From contig JAFMCL010000015.1 in the NCBI GenBank assembly GCA_017857815.1, positions 1 to 64,000 of the forward strand: 64,000 nt of DNA, read 5' to 3'. Under the pieces are notes generated by a model that saw only the letters and a list, made by a program, of their open reading frames with translations, had not been told where the DNA came from and did no database searches. Positions 1 through 8,178 of this stretch are shown here, one piece after another (position 1 is the first letter of the stretch; the number at the start of each line of letters is the position of its first letter). Position numbers and translations under genes: made by a program. Source of the stretch: Flavobacteriaceae bacterium. Lineage in GTDB: Bacteria; Bacteroidota; Bacteroidia; Flavobacteriales; Flavobacteriaceae.

Positions 1-2
1 TA

Positions 3-3000
3 ATTTCATTAAGTTCAGCAGTTGGGACAGACAATCAAACCATTTGTAACTCAGGACCGGTAGCAGGGTTGGTTACAATTACTTACCAATTAGGCGGAAG
101 TGCTCAGAGTTACTATGTTTTAGGTTTACCCGCAGGACTTACTGAGAATTATAATCCCTTAACTAGAACCATATTAATATCAGGCAGTCCAAGTCAACTG
201 GTTACAAGCACTACAGAATATAATTATAGTATAACCACTTCTGGAACTTACTGCACCTCTGCTACATTGAAAGGGAAAATAACTGTTGAGCCAAATCCGG
301 TTATCAGGTTAACTTCCGCATCATTAACAACCAATCAAGTTGGTGTTAATGGAGTTTGTGTTTCTACTGCAATTCTTCCAATTATTTATGAGATTGAAAA
401 TTCACTTGCAGTATCAGTAACTGGTTTACCAGATGGGGTGACACCCTCGCGTTCAGGAAATACGATCACGATTTCTGGAATCCCAAATGTATCAATCACT
501 TCAGTAAGTCAATATTCTTATACAATTACAACCCAAGGAAGCTCTTGTAAACCAGAAGTAAGTTTATCTGGAACTATCGAAGTAATTCCTTTACCCATAA
601 TAGATGCTAATTTTATTAGGGATAATGATTTGGCACATATAAGTTGTAATGGAGGTTCAGATGGTTCAATCACAATTCCTCCAACTTCCCCTGCCTTTGA
701 TTTAAGAATTCAAGGCCTGCAAAGTGATGTAGCTCAGGTTGACCAAATCTCCTTAATAAATCCTCCCAATCTAGGAGACGTCTATTCCATATCAATAAAT
801 GGAAATACATATGAGCATACTGTAATAGCAACAATTTTTGGAGGGGCTGTTCAATCAGAGGCAGAAGTTGCAGTAGAATTAGTGAATGAGATTAATTCCG
901 CCACTGGCACTCTAGAAAGTCAGGTAACAGCCGCAATTGACGGTGCGTCAGGCATAAGATTAACAGCGGATGAAGCTGGAGTTGCATTTACAACGTCAAC
1001 CCAATTAACTACGAGCTATCTGGGACTTGTGACTCCAACGATTACAAATACGAATACTGTATCGAATGTTACCAGGAGTTTTTCTTACGCCTGGACAGGA
1101 CCCAACGGATTTTCCAGTTCTAATTTAAGTATCTCAAACTTAGGTGCAGGGGTTTATTATTTTCAGGTAACTTATGGAAGCTGCAGAACTTTGACTTCCC
1201 AAGCCTCTTTTACAATTGAAGAACCTGATTCGTTACAGATTTCAACAACTGTATGTAACGGGGCATTTGAAGTTGTTGCGAGTGGTGGTGTTTCTCCTTA
1301 TACTTTTAAGCTATTTGATAGTTCTAGTGTTTTGATTCAATCGCAAGCTTCTAATGGTTCTAAAAATTATACTGGATTAACTCCTGGAGCAAATTATTTA
1401 ATTGAAGTTACTGACAGTCGGTGCATAAAATCAGTTCAAAAAGCAGTCTATCTTCCTTTTAACATGATGTTTGATTCTGAAATTCCGCTTGTTGTATCCG
1501 ATTATTGTAATGATAGCACTGGTAATGGGTTTATTGAATTAGGGGGTGGCGCTAAAGGAGATGCTTTCAGCGGTGGTTCTGGGCAATACTCTTACCAATG
1601 GACAGGAACAAACTTTAATGCAAATACGAGAGACATTTATAACCTTCAGCCTGGAAACTATTTGGTTACAGTGACGGACAAAATTTTAGGATGTAAAGAC
1701 ACTCAGTCCTTCACCATCGGAAGTGTGGATCAGCTTTCCATTCAAATTTCAACAAATACTGTTCTGGATTCAAATGGAGAATTAAATTTAGGTTGCTCAG
1801 ACGATTCAAATGCAGTGATTCAAGTTGTTGTTTCGGGTGGACTTGGATCTTATTCTTACAGTTGGACAAGGGATGGAAATGTAATTCCAAGCTCAAATAC
1901 ACCAAAATTAGAGAACCTTATTGCTGGGGATTATGAGTTGACCGTTTCGGATGCACCTCCAGCAGGAATCAATCCAACGCCAGAACCCTGTCAGATCAGT
2001 AAAAGCTTTGTGGTGAATCAACCCGATGAGCTTCAATTCTTAATGACAAAATCGACTTCTGGCACCATTTGTTTAAATAATACGGGTACCTTAAATTTTG
2101 AAATTTTTGGAGGAGTTGCACCATTTACCCTAAAATTAAATGGAAAACAATACGTGAGAAATGAGCGGGAATTTTCTATTGATAATCTTGACCCTTTAAT
2201 AACAGGACCTACCTACACGGCAGTCCTCATTGACGCAAACGGATGTGAGCCTACAAACTCGCCCGATCCTGTAACTTTCACGAGTACTGCGGGTGTTGAA
2301 ATAAGAGCAGAGGTAACCGACATTGACTGCGCCAGTGGTGTGTTGGGAAGTATTGCATTGAAAACGGTCAACAGTACAACCATTTCAGAACCACAAAACA
2401 CTCAAGTTCAATGGATAAGTGCAGACACCAATCTTTATGAAACTTGGGAAGGCTCTGGAGCGAGGCTAGACAATATTAAAAACCCAGGAACATATCTAAT
2501 AAAAGTAACCAGTAAAGAAGGTTGCGAGCTTTTTAACGAACAAGTCATAGTAGGGTCTGCAGCGAATGGAGTTTTAACTGTTGAAAATCCAGTAGTAATT
2601 CAGTCGGGCTGTTCTGCTGATGCCAATAGAATCGAATTGAAGATTAGTGGGGGTAACTTACCCTATAAAATCGCATGGGAACAGTATAAAGCTATAGTCG
2701 TCAACAACCCTTCAACTCCAAGTCCTACAGGAACTACAACTTCAACTACGTCGACATCAAGCGTTAGTATCGTTAATTCTGAGGAGGTTTTCGAATACAA
2801 TTGGGTGCCACTCTCTAACCTACAAAACAACGCTATTGTTACGGGACTTGAAATTGGAACCTATCGCGCCATTATTTCTGACAATTCTAATTCGCTCGAA
2901 AATGAAGATTGTGGAGGTCCTGTCACGACGAGGAATATTATCATCGGGGAAAGTGTTTTTGAAATCGAAAACTTTAGTGTAGACATTAAATCACTTTGCT

Positions 3001-4772
3001 CCAGTCGAACCATAGATTCTAAAGTTCAATTTAATATTATAAATAATCTAACCGATGCTTTTGGAACAAAAGCCGATCTCACCTTTTCAATTGATGGAAG
3101 TGTTATTAATAACACCAATACTGACTTTTCAGGACCAGCGCTAGGGGGGCTTTATGTGATTAGAGGACTTGCTGATGGAGCACATACTCTTAATGTGAGT
3201 AATAGCCTAGATCCAAGTTGTCAAATCACATATCCATTCGAAATCTCAAGTCCTGAGCCGATTACTTATACCGGATTAACAAAGATTGAGATTGAAGATT
3301 GTGTCGAGTCCACAATAATTGACCTTGAAGGGCAAATAAAAGGAGGAAGCCCTTATTTAATAAACGGCCAACTTGTCTATCAATACAGTTGGAAATTCAC
3401 AAGTACTGAAGGCTTAGTATCAAGATTTGTAGGGCCATTAATAAACCAAGCTTACCAGGGGATTTATGAACTGAGCGTTTATGACAGTAATAATTGTACG
3501 ACTACTGACCCGATATTTATTGAAGTAACTTCAAATTTTTATAAAACAACAATTTCCGTAGCGGGAGCACTTGAAGACCCTGATGTTTTGGAAGGAGGAA
3601 ACTTAGTCAAATCAATACCACCTACTTGTAGCGGTAATAATGCTGATGGTCAAATTGGAATTAGCGTAACAGGGGGGACTGCTTTGTACACCATCAGATG
3701 GTATAAAGAAGACACTTTAACCGCTGGGACTAGTACGGATACTTCTAGCTTCATAGAGCTTACTAATTATAAGAATGCAACTTTATTGTCAAATCTCGAC
3801 TCAGGTCGCTATCGTTTGATCATTAAATCTGATTTGGAAGTATGTAAATCCGAAGAAAACGATAATCCCTATGCTTATTACAAAGAGGATATTGTAGTCT
3901 CTCCAAATAAAGAATTTCATGTCGTCGACAACCCATTCCCAGACACTGACTTATGTAAGTTAGATCCAGGATACTTGAGCCTGTCAATCTTTAATAGTTT
4001 AGGAGGAGAGTTGACTTTTTATTATGACAATCAAATTGTTGAATCTGAAAGCCTAGAGACTGAAAACAACATTTCCTCGTTTGTGCTGAGAATCCCGAAT
4101 CCTAAAGAGACAGCGATTTTAAAGATTATAAATTCAAATGATTGTTCGGTAGAAAAAGAAATTAAGTTACTCGAATTAGGAGAACCGAACTTCAATTTCA
4201 CCTCTCCCTCTAATTCATTGAGTCCTGGTACAGCTGTATTGGCAAGAGAGGAAGTCACGTTTTCAAACATAACAGAAGGCGCCTATATTTCTTCGGTTTG
4301 GTCTTTCGGTGATGGAACAGATTTAGTAGAGGTAGATCGTGTAAGTGAAAATCCAACTTCCGTTCGCCACACTTATCCAATTTCAGGAACTTATTTTGTG
4401 ACCCTAAGGGTAAGAAACTTATATGGTTGTGATAAAGAAATAACAAAGGTCATAAGCGTAGGAAAAGGTTTCAATGTTTTAGCTCCAAATGTTTTTAGTC
4501 CAAATAATGACGGAATTAATGACAAGTTTAGTGTTGTTTTCTCAGGGTTCTCTAATTTAAGTTTTAGCGTCTTTAACAATCGGGGGAACTTACTCTATAA
4601 CGAAACAGTAAGTGAGCCAGACCCTCAAAACCCAGTGGGATTAAAAGTCGAAGGCTGGGATGGGGAAAATTCAGGTTCTGAAACCCCTTATTATGTATAT
4701 GCGATAGAGGGACAGTTGCTCGACGAAAAAACAACGGTCGTAAGAAGTGGAACTTTTATAATTCTCAGATGA
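3..4772 (+). CDS. Giant T9SS surface protein with PKD and type B (gliding-motility) C-terminal domain, 5' end missing
   Basis: This is the C-terminal part of a very large secreted, probably adhesive, surface protein. The frame is open to the left edge, and the residues before the first possible start (TTG at 69) continue the repeat pattern, so the gene begins outside the window. It contains many SprB-like or immunoglobulin-like repeats of the 'GG..PY' and 'GTY.v.vtd..gC' type, each with paired cysteines. A Ser/Thr-rich linker lies near 2710-2780. A PKD domain (WSFGDGT near 4300) precedes a CHU_C-type C-terminal domain from about 4480 (APNVFSPNNDGIND). That domain is the type B signal for type IX secretion. 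The stop overlaps the start of the PorP/SprF gene (ATGA), so the two are translationally coupled. Known for the family: type B cargo such as SprB needs a PorP/SprF partner for export. The ligand is unknown. Confidence 0.9.
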   Translation: MSLSSAVGTDNQTICNSGPVAGLVTITYQLGGSAQSYYVLGLPAGLTENYNPLTRTILISGSPSQLVTSTTEYNYSITTSGTYCTSATLKGKITVEPNPVIRLTSASLTTNQVGVNGVCVSTAILPIIYEIENSLAVSVTGLPDGVTPSRSGNTITISGIPNVSITSVSQYSYTITTQGSSCKPEVSLSGTIEVIPLPIIDANFIRDNDLAHISCNGGSDGSITIPPTSPAFDLRIQGLQSDVAQVDQISLINPPNLGDVYSISINGNTYEHTVIATIFGGAVQSEAEVAVELVNEINSATGTLESQVTAAIDGASGIRLTADEAGVAFTTSTQLTTSYLGLVTPTITNTNTVSNVTRSFSYAWTGPNGFSSSNLSISNLGAGVYYFQVTYGSCRTLTSQASFTIEEPDSLQISTTVCNGAFEVVASGGVSPYTFKLFDSSSVLIQSQASNGSKNYTGLTPGANYLIEVTDSRCIKSVQKAVYLPFNMMFDSEIPLVVSDYCNDSTGNGFIELGGGAKGDAFSGGSGQYSYQWTGTNFNANTRDIYNLQPGNYLVTVTDKILGCKDTQSFTIGSVDQLSIQISTNTVLDSNGELNLGCSDDSNAVIQVVVSGGLGSYSYSWTRDGNVIPSSNTPKLENLIAGDYELTVSDAPPAGINPTPEPCQISKSFVVNQPDELQFLMTKSTSGTICLNNTGTLNFEIFGGVAPFTLKLNGKQYVRNEREFSIDNLDPLITGPTYTAVLIDANGCEPTNSPDPVTFTSTAGVEIRAEVTDIDCASGVLGSIALKTVNSTTISEPQNTQVQWISADTNLYETWEGSGARLDNIKNPGTYLIKVTSKEGCELFNEQVIVGSAANGVLTVENPVVIQSGCSADANRIELKISGGNLPYKIAWEQYKAIVVNNPSTPSPTGTTTSTTSTSSVSIVNSEEVFEYNWVPLSNLQNNAIVTGLEIGTYRAIISDNSNSLENEDCGGPVTTRNIIIGESVFEIENFSVDIKSLCSSRTIDSKVQFNIINNLTDAFGTKADLTFSIDGSVINNTNTDFSGPALGGLYVIRGLADGAHTLNVSNSLDPSCQITYPFEISSPEPITYTGLTKIEIEDCVESTIIDLEGQIKGGSPYLINGQLVYQYSWKFTSTEGLVSRFVGPLINQAYQGIYELSVYDSNNCTTTDPIFIEVTSNFYKTTISVAGALEDPDVLEGGNLVKSIPPTCSGNNADGQIGISVTGGTALYTIRWYKEDTLTAGTSTDTSSFIELTNYKNATLLSNLDSGRYRLIIKSDLEVCKSEENDNPYAYYKEDIVVSPNKEFHVVDNPFPDTDLCKLDPGYLSLSIFNSLGGELTFYYDNQIVESESLETENNISSFVLRIPNPKETAILKIINSNDCSVEKEIKLLELGEPNFNFTSPSNSLSPGTAVLAREEVTFSNITEGAYISSVWSFGDGTDLVEVDRVSENPTSVRHTYPISGTYFVTLRVRNLYGCDKEITKVISVGKGFNVLAPNVFSPNNDGINDKFSVVFSGFSNLSFSVFNNRGNLLYNETVSEPDPQNPVGLKVEGWDGENSGSETPYYVYAIEGQLLDEKTTVVRSGTFIILR

Positions 4773-5788
4773 TGAAAAAAAGACAACTACTTTATTCAAT
4801 GGTGCTATCTTTTCTATTTATGAATCAGATTAAGAGTCAAGAAGACTATTTTCTTCACCAATCCCGTTTTATGCAAAAAAGTAATTCAAGCTATTTTGGA
4901 ATGAATAGTGTAAACAAGGTTGGTGTTTTATATAACTCTTTAAGTATTAATGAAACAGAAAGAATTGACAATAAATATGCATTTGCTGCAGTTTCCTTTG
5001 ACGAAAACAAATTTAGTCTTGGATTTGATTTGAATTCACTTAATGTTGAAAGCATCGGACTTGTTAAATCTATTTTTAATTTCACATATATCTATAAAAT
5101 TCAGGCATCGAACAAATCGTTTTTCCTCCCTGCTCTCAGCATTGGAGTAGGAAGTTCTTCAATGAATTTAGATAATTTAATTTTTGAAGATCAGCTGGAT
5201 GCTGCGATCGGATCAATCAGCACCGAAACCATTGATCCCTTAGGGGAATTAATAAGTAATGTGAATTATTTTGATTTAGGCGTTTCCTTAATCTATCACA
5301 ATGATCTGTACATCCTTGGTTTATCCATCAAGCACATTAATCAACCCAACACCAGCTTTAATAAAGAATCCGATTACAAAAAACCGCTTGGAATATCTCT
5401 GTTAGGCGGATACGAGTTTGATCTAAACCCCTACGAAAGAAATTTTCTTCCTCGATATTCCTATCTCTTGGCCTATGGCTCCGTTTCGAAGTATGATAAC
5501 ATTCTTTATATGAATTTAGAGCAAGATGTTCAGTTTGGTCAATTTTCATTTGGTTTAAACCAACAACTTTCAAATGATGCGAGTTTTAATATCAATAATA
5601 TTGGACTGACTGTAGGCTTGTCCTACGAGAATTTTGAATTTGGCGCAGGTTATAACTTTGCGATAAGAACGATAGATAAAATATTTTCGCCCAGTGTATT
5701 TGAAATTTTTGTAGCCTTTAACTTTAGTAAGTATAGAAGAAATCAACGTGGGGTATTCAAACACCTTCAGACGGACAACTATTATTAA
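4769..5788 (+). CDS. PorP/SprF family type IX secretion membrane protein
   Basis: A 339-residue outer-membrane beta-barrel-type protein. Residues 1-23 form a signal peptide ending IKSQ. The rest alternates short hydrophobic strands with glycine and aromatic residues, as in PorP/SprF proteins (FNFTYIYKI, LGVSLIYHND, FEFGAGYNFAI). It overlaps the upstream surface-protein gene by four bases, the usual arrangement in Flavobacteriaceae. There the PorP/SprF-like protein helps its type B cargo through the T9SS or stays attached to it at the surface. Length is normal for the family. The conserved order and domain pattern make the assignment secure, but specific pairing with the upstream cargo is inferred. 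Confidence 0.88.
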   Translation: MMKKRQLLYSMVLSFLFMNQIKSQEDYFLHQSRFMQKSNSSYFGMNSVNKVGVLYNSLSINETERIDNKYAFAAVSFDENKFSLGFDLNSLNVESIGLVKSIFNFTYIYKIQASNKSFFLPALSIGVGSSSMNLDNLIFEDQLDAAIGSISTETIDPLGELISNVNYFDLGVSLIYHNDLYILGLSIKHINQPNTSFNKESDYKKPLGISLLGGYEFDLNPYERNFLPRYSYLLAYGSVSKYDNILYMNLEQDVQFGQFSFGLNQQLSNDASFNINNIGLTVGLSYENFEFGAGYNFAIRTIDKIFSPSVFEIFVAFNFSKYRRNQRGVFKHLQTDNYY

Positions 5789-5790
5789 AT

Positions 5791-5827
5791 AAAAAAGAGC
5801 CCTTTACAAGAACTCCTTTTTATTTTT
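5791..5827. terminator. Weak possible bidirectional terminator
   Basis: An A-rich arm ending GAG (5791-5799) can pair with CTCCTTTTT (5813-5821) with one bulged base, followed by more T. It lies between the convergent PorP/SprF and acyl-CoA dehydrogenase genes, where a shared terminator would be expected. The stem is AT-rich and imperfect. Confidence 0.35.
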
Positions 5828-5842
5828 AAAAAGATTATAAGT

Positions 5843-7639
5843 TTAAAAACAGTATTGATTTTCAGCAATTAGCAGATCAGCAATTTGAGTTTTTAGTGAA
5901 ATAACATCCGGTAAATCCTCATAACGGCACAACTGGTGAACGCCTTTTAATAGTTTCGATTTTTCTTCAGCATCCGCAATGTTTCCAATAATCTCTTTCC
6001 CTTTTCTTAAGACGATTTCTGTAGCATCAAAAACATAAAGTCTTGTCATTGCTTTTTGAGATTCTGCATCATTCCCTTTACCTATATTTTTAAGGGTTCT
6101 TAAAAGTGTAGATTCAGCAAAATAAGTTTCGATCAGAATATCAGCAAGGCTTAACAAAACCTGTTGGTGCTTGTCTAATTCAGCACCATATTTTTGAAAG
6201 GCAGATCCTGTTAAGATTAGAAATGCTTTTTTAAGATTTTTAACTTGAATAATTTCAGCGCTTAAGTCTTTATGAACAGTTTCAGAGGTTTTACTCTGTT
6301 GGTTTTTCATTTCATCTGCAGCTTTCATTACAGCTCCCATCAAGTCGATTTTTCCTTTCATTGCTTTTTTAAGCAACATTCCAACAGAAAGCATCCGATT
6401 GATTTCGTTGGTTCCTTCATAGATTCGGCCGATACGGGCATCTCTCCAAGCAGATTCAATTGGTGTTTCAGCAGAAAAGCCCATTCCTCCGTAGATTTGA
6501 ATACCATCATCAGCACAGCTCTGTATGTCCTCAGAAGCCCCTACTTTGATTATCGAACATTCAATGGCAAACTCTTCCACGCCCTTAAGTTCTGCTTGTT
6601 GATGGCTTAAGCCTTCTGCTTCAAATGATTTTATTTTTAACTCTACATCGTTGGCAGCACGATAAGTTGCTGATTCTCCTGCAAAGCAAGAAGTCGCCAT
6701 ACGCGCCAGCTTTTCTTTAATTGCTCCGAACTGTGCAATTGGAGTATTAAATTGAATCCGTTCATTTGCATATTTCACTGAGCAACTGATAACTCTTCGT
6801 TGTGCATCTAGACATGCAGCTCCAAGCTTTATTCTTCCAACATTCAACGCATTCATTGCGATTTTAAAACCATCTCCTCTTCCTGCGAGCATGTGATCTA
6901 CAGGCACTTTAGTTTCGTTAAAAAACACCTGTCGCGTCGAAGAAGCATGAATGCCTAATTTACGTTCTTCATCTCCCATTGTGATTCCGTTTGAGGGATC
7001 ATTTGGGACAATAAATCCAGTGATGTTCTTGTCATCTTCAATACGGGCAAAAACAATAAACACACTTGCAAATCCTGCGTTTGAAATCCACATTTTCTGA
7101 CCACTGATTTTGTAATGAGTTCCGTCCTCCGAAAGTACCGCTTTTGTTTTTCCCGAATTGGCATCTGAACCAGCTCCTGGTTCAGTTAAACAATATGAAC
7201 CAAACCAATCTCCTGAAGCGAGTTTTGGTCCATATTCTAGCTTTTGAGTTTCAGTCCCATAAAGAATTATGGGAAGTGTTCCGATTCCAGTGTGTGCACC
7301 AAAAGCAGTTGAAAAAGAACCTGTAGCACCAGAAATATAATCACAAACCAACATGACCGAAATGAATCCCATGCCCATTCCTCCATAACTTTCTGGTACA
7401 GAAACACCTAGGAAGCCTAAATCACCGGCTTTTTTCATCAATTCCTCAGTAAACGCATAATCTTTATTTTCAAAACGGTCTTTATGTGGCCATATTTCTC
7501 GATCTACGAATTCCTTGACAGCCGATTTCATCATCAATTGTTCCTCTGAAAAGTCTTCAGGAGTAAACACTTCTTTTGGGTCAACATCGCGAACGATGAA
7601 TTCTCCACCATTCACTAACTTTTGTTCTTCTTTTATCAT
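5843..7639 (-). CDS. Acyl-CoA dehydrogenase (very-long-chain type with C-terminal extension)
   Basis: A 598-residue flavoenzyme that makes the first oxidation of fatty-acid beta-oxidation, from acyl-CoA to trans-2-enoyl-CoA. It shows the FAD and substrate signatures CLTEPGAGSD and KMWISNAGFA, then IYGGMGFS and GRIYEGTNEINR. The glutamate of YEGTN (near residue 408) is at the catalytic-base position used by VLCAD-type enzymes. About 150 extra C-terminal residues make it longer than the usual 380-residue family members and like VLCAD. It is the last gene of a minus-strand group after the MarR regulator, with a 17-base gap, so it is probably cotranscribed with it. The hydratase/dehydrogenase and thiolase genes often found between the two in related genomes are absent here. 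Confidence 0.9.
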   Translation of the reverse strand: MIKEEQKLVNGGEFIVRDVDPKEVFTPEDFSEEQLMMKSAVKEFVDREIWPHKDRFENKDYAFTEELMKKAGDLGFLGVSVPESYGGMGMGFISVMLVCDYISGATGSFSTAFGAHTGIGTLPIILYGTETQKLEYGPKLASGDWFGSYCLTEPGAGSDANSGKTKAVLSEDGTHYKISGQKMWISNAGFASVFIVFARIEDDKNITGFIVPNDPSNGITMGDEERKLGIHASSTRQVFFNETKVPVDHMLAGRGDGFKIAMNALNVGRIKLGAACLDAQRRVISCSVKYANERIQFNTPIAQFGAIKEKLARMATSCFAGESATYRAANDVELKIKSFEAEGLSHQQAELKGVEEFAIECSIIKVGASEDIQSCADDGIQIYGGMGFSAETPIESAWRDARIGRIYEGTNEINRMLSVGMLLKKAMKGKIDLMGAVMKAADEMKNQQSKTSETVHKDLSAEIIQVKNLKKAFLILTGSAFQKYGAELDKHQQVLLSLADILIETYFAESTLLRTLKNIGKGNDAESQKAMTRLYVFDATEIVLRKGKEIIGNIADAEEKSKLLKGVHQLCRYEDLPDVISLKTQIADLLIAENQYCF

Positions 7640-7656
7640 TAGCTTGTTTTTTAATT

Positions 7657-8085
7657 TTAAAAATGCTCAAACTTTTTACTTTCTTCTTTGATGCAATTTA
7701 CAACTTCAAAAAAATGTTTTATTTGAACACTTGTTAGACGTTTTTCTATGACATTATTAAATTTAAGAACGACTTCTCTCGAATCATTCCGCTTTGATTT
7801 CCCGAAAGAGGTTAAAAATATTAACACACTTCTTCCGTCATTAGGATTGGGAGAACGCATAATCAGATTCTTTTCCTCCATGCTATTTAATAACCTAGAA
7901 AGACTTGTAGCTTCCATTCCTAATTTTTTTCCAAGGGAAGTGGAGGCCGTACCCTCAGCATCTATATTTAGTAGCACAAAGCCCGTAGCCATTGTGGAAT
8001 TATACTTGTTTGCTTCCTTATTATACATCTTGCTGACTGAATTCCATGTTGATCGTAATGCAGCATCAATCGTTTTCTTTCTCAT
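7657..8085 (-). CDS. MarR family transcriptional regulator of the fatty-acid genes
   Basis: A 142-residue winged-helix DNA-binding protein. The recognition region is SLGKKLGMEATSLSRLLN followed by the wing EEKNLIMRSPNPNDGRS, near residues 50-90, which is the MarR pattern. N- and C-terminal helices would form the dimer interface. It lies directly upstream of the acyl-CoA dehydrogenase gene. A candidate promoter and a 12-base perfect palindrome sit in its upstream region, so autoregulation is likely. By family and context it probably senses a fatty acyl-CoA or fatty acid and represses beta-oxidation genes. The ligand is inferred. Confidence 0.85.
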   Translation of the reverse strand: MRKKTIDAALRSTWNSVSKMYNKEANKYNSTMATGFVLLNIDAEGTASTSLGKKLGMEATSLSRLLNSMEEKNLIMRSPNPNDGRSVLIFLTSFGKSKRNDSREVVLKFNNVIEKRLTSVQIKHFFEVVNCIKEESKKFEHF

Positions 8086-8107
8086 TTATAATTGTGGTCT
8101 TATTTTT

Positions 8108-8139
8108 CAAATATAAATAATATTATGCATGCATAGCAA
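8108..8139 (-). promoter_or_regulatory. Promoter of the marR-acyl-CoA dehydrogenase unit
   Basis: On the minus strand, TTG (8137-8139) is followed after 21 bases by TATATTTG (8108-8115). This matches the Bacteroidota promoter pattern TTG/N17-23/TAnnTTTG. The -7 element ends 22 bases before the ATG of the MarR gene. A perfect palindrome lies between the two elements. Confidence 0.6.
8124..8135. promoter_or_regulatory. Candidate MarR operator (12-base perfect palindrome)
   Basis: TATGCATGCATA is a perfect inverted repeat exactly between the -33 and -7 elements of the MarR gene promoter. A repressor bound there would block RNA polymerase, which fits autoregulation by the MarR protein encoded next to it. 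MarR proteins generally bind short palindromes of this kind. The link is inferred. Confidence 0.55.
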
Positions 8140-8178
8140 ATAAATTAAAGAATATTATCAATAAATATTAAAAAATAA

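Noticed and set aside
4255-4446. Short opposite-strand frames inside the giant surface-protein gene and similar ones in other large genes
   Set aside because: They are shadows of the real genes in other frames, with no starts, motifs or composition suggesting expression.
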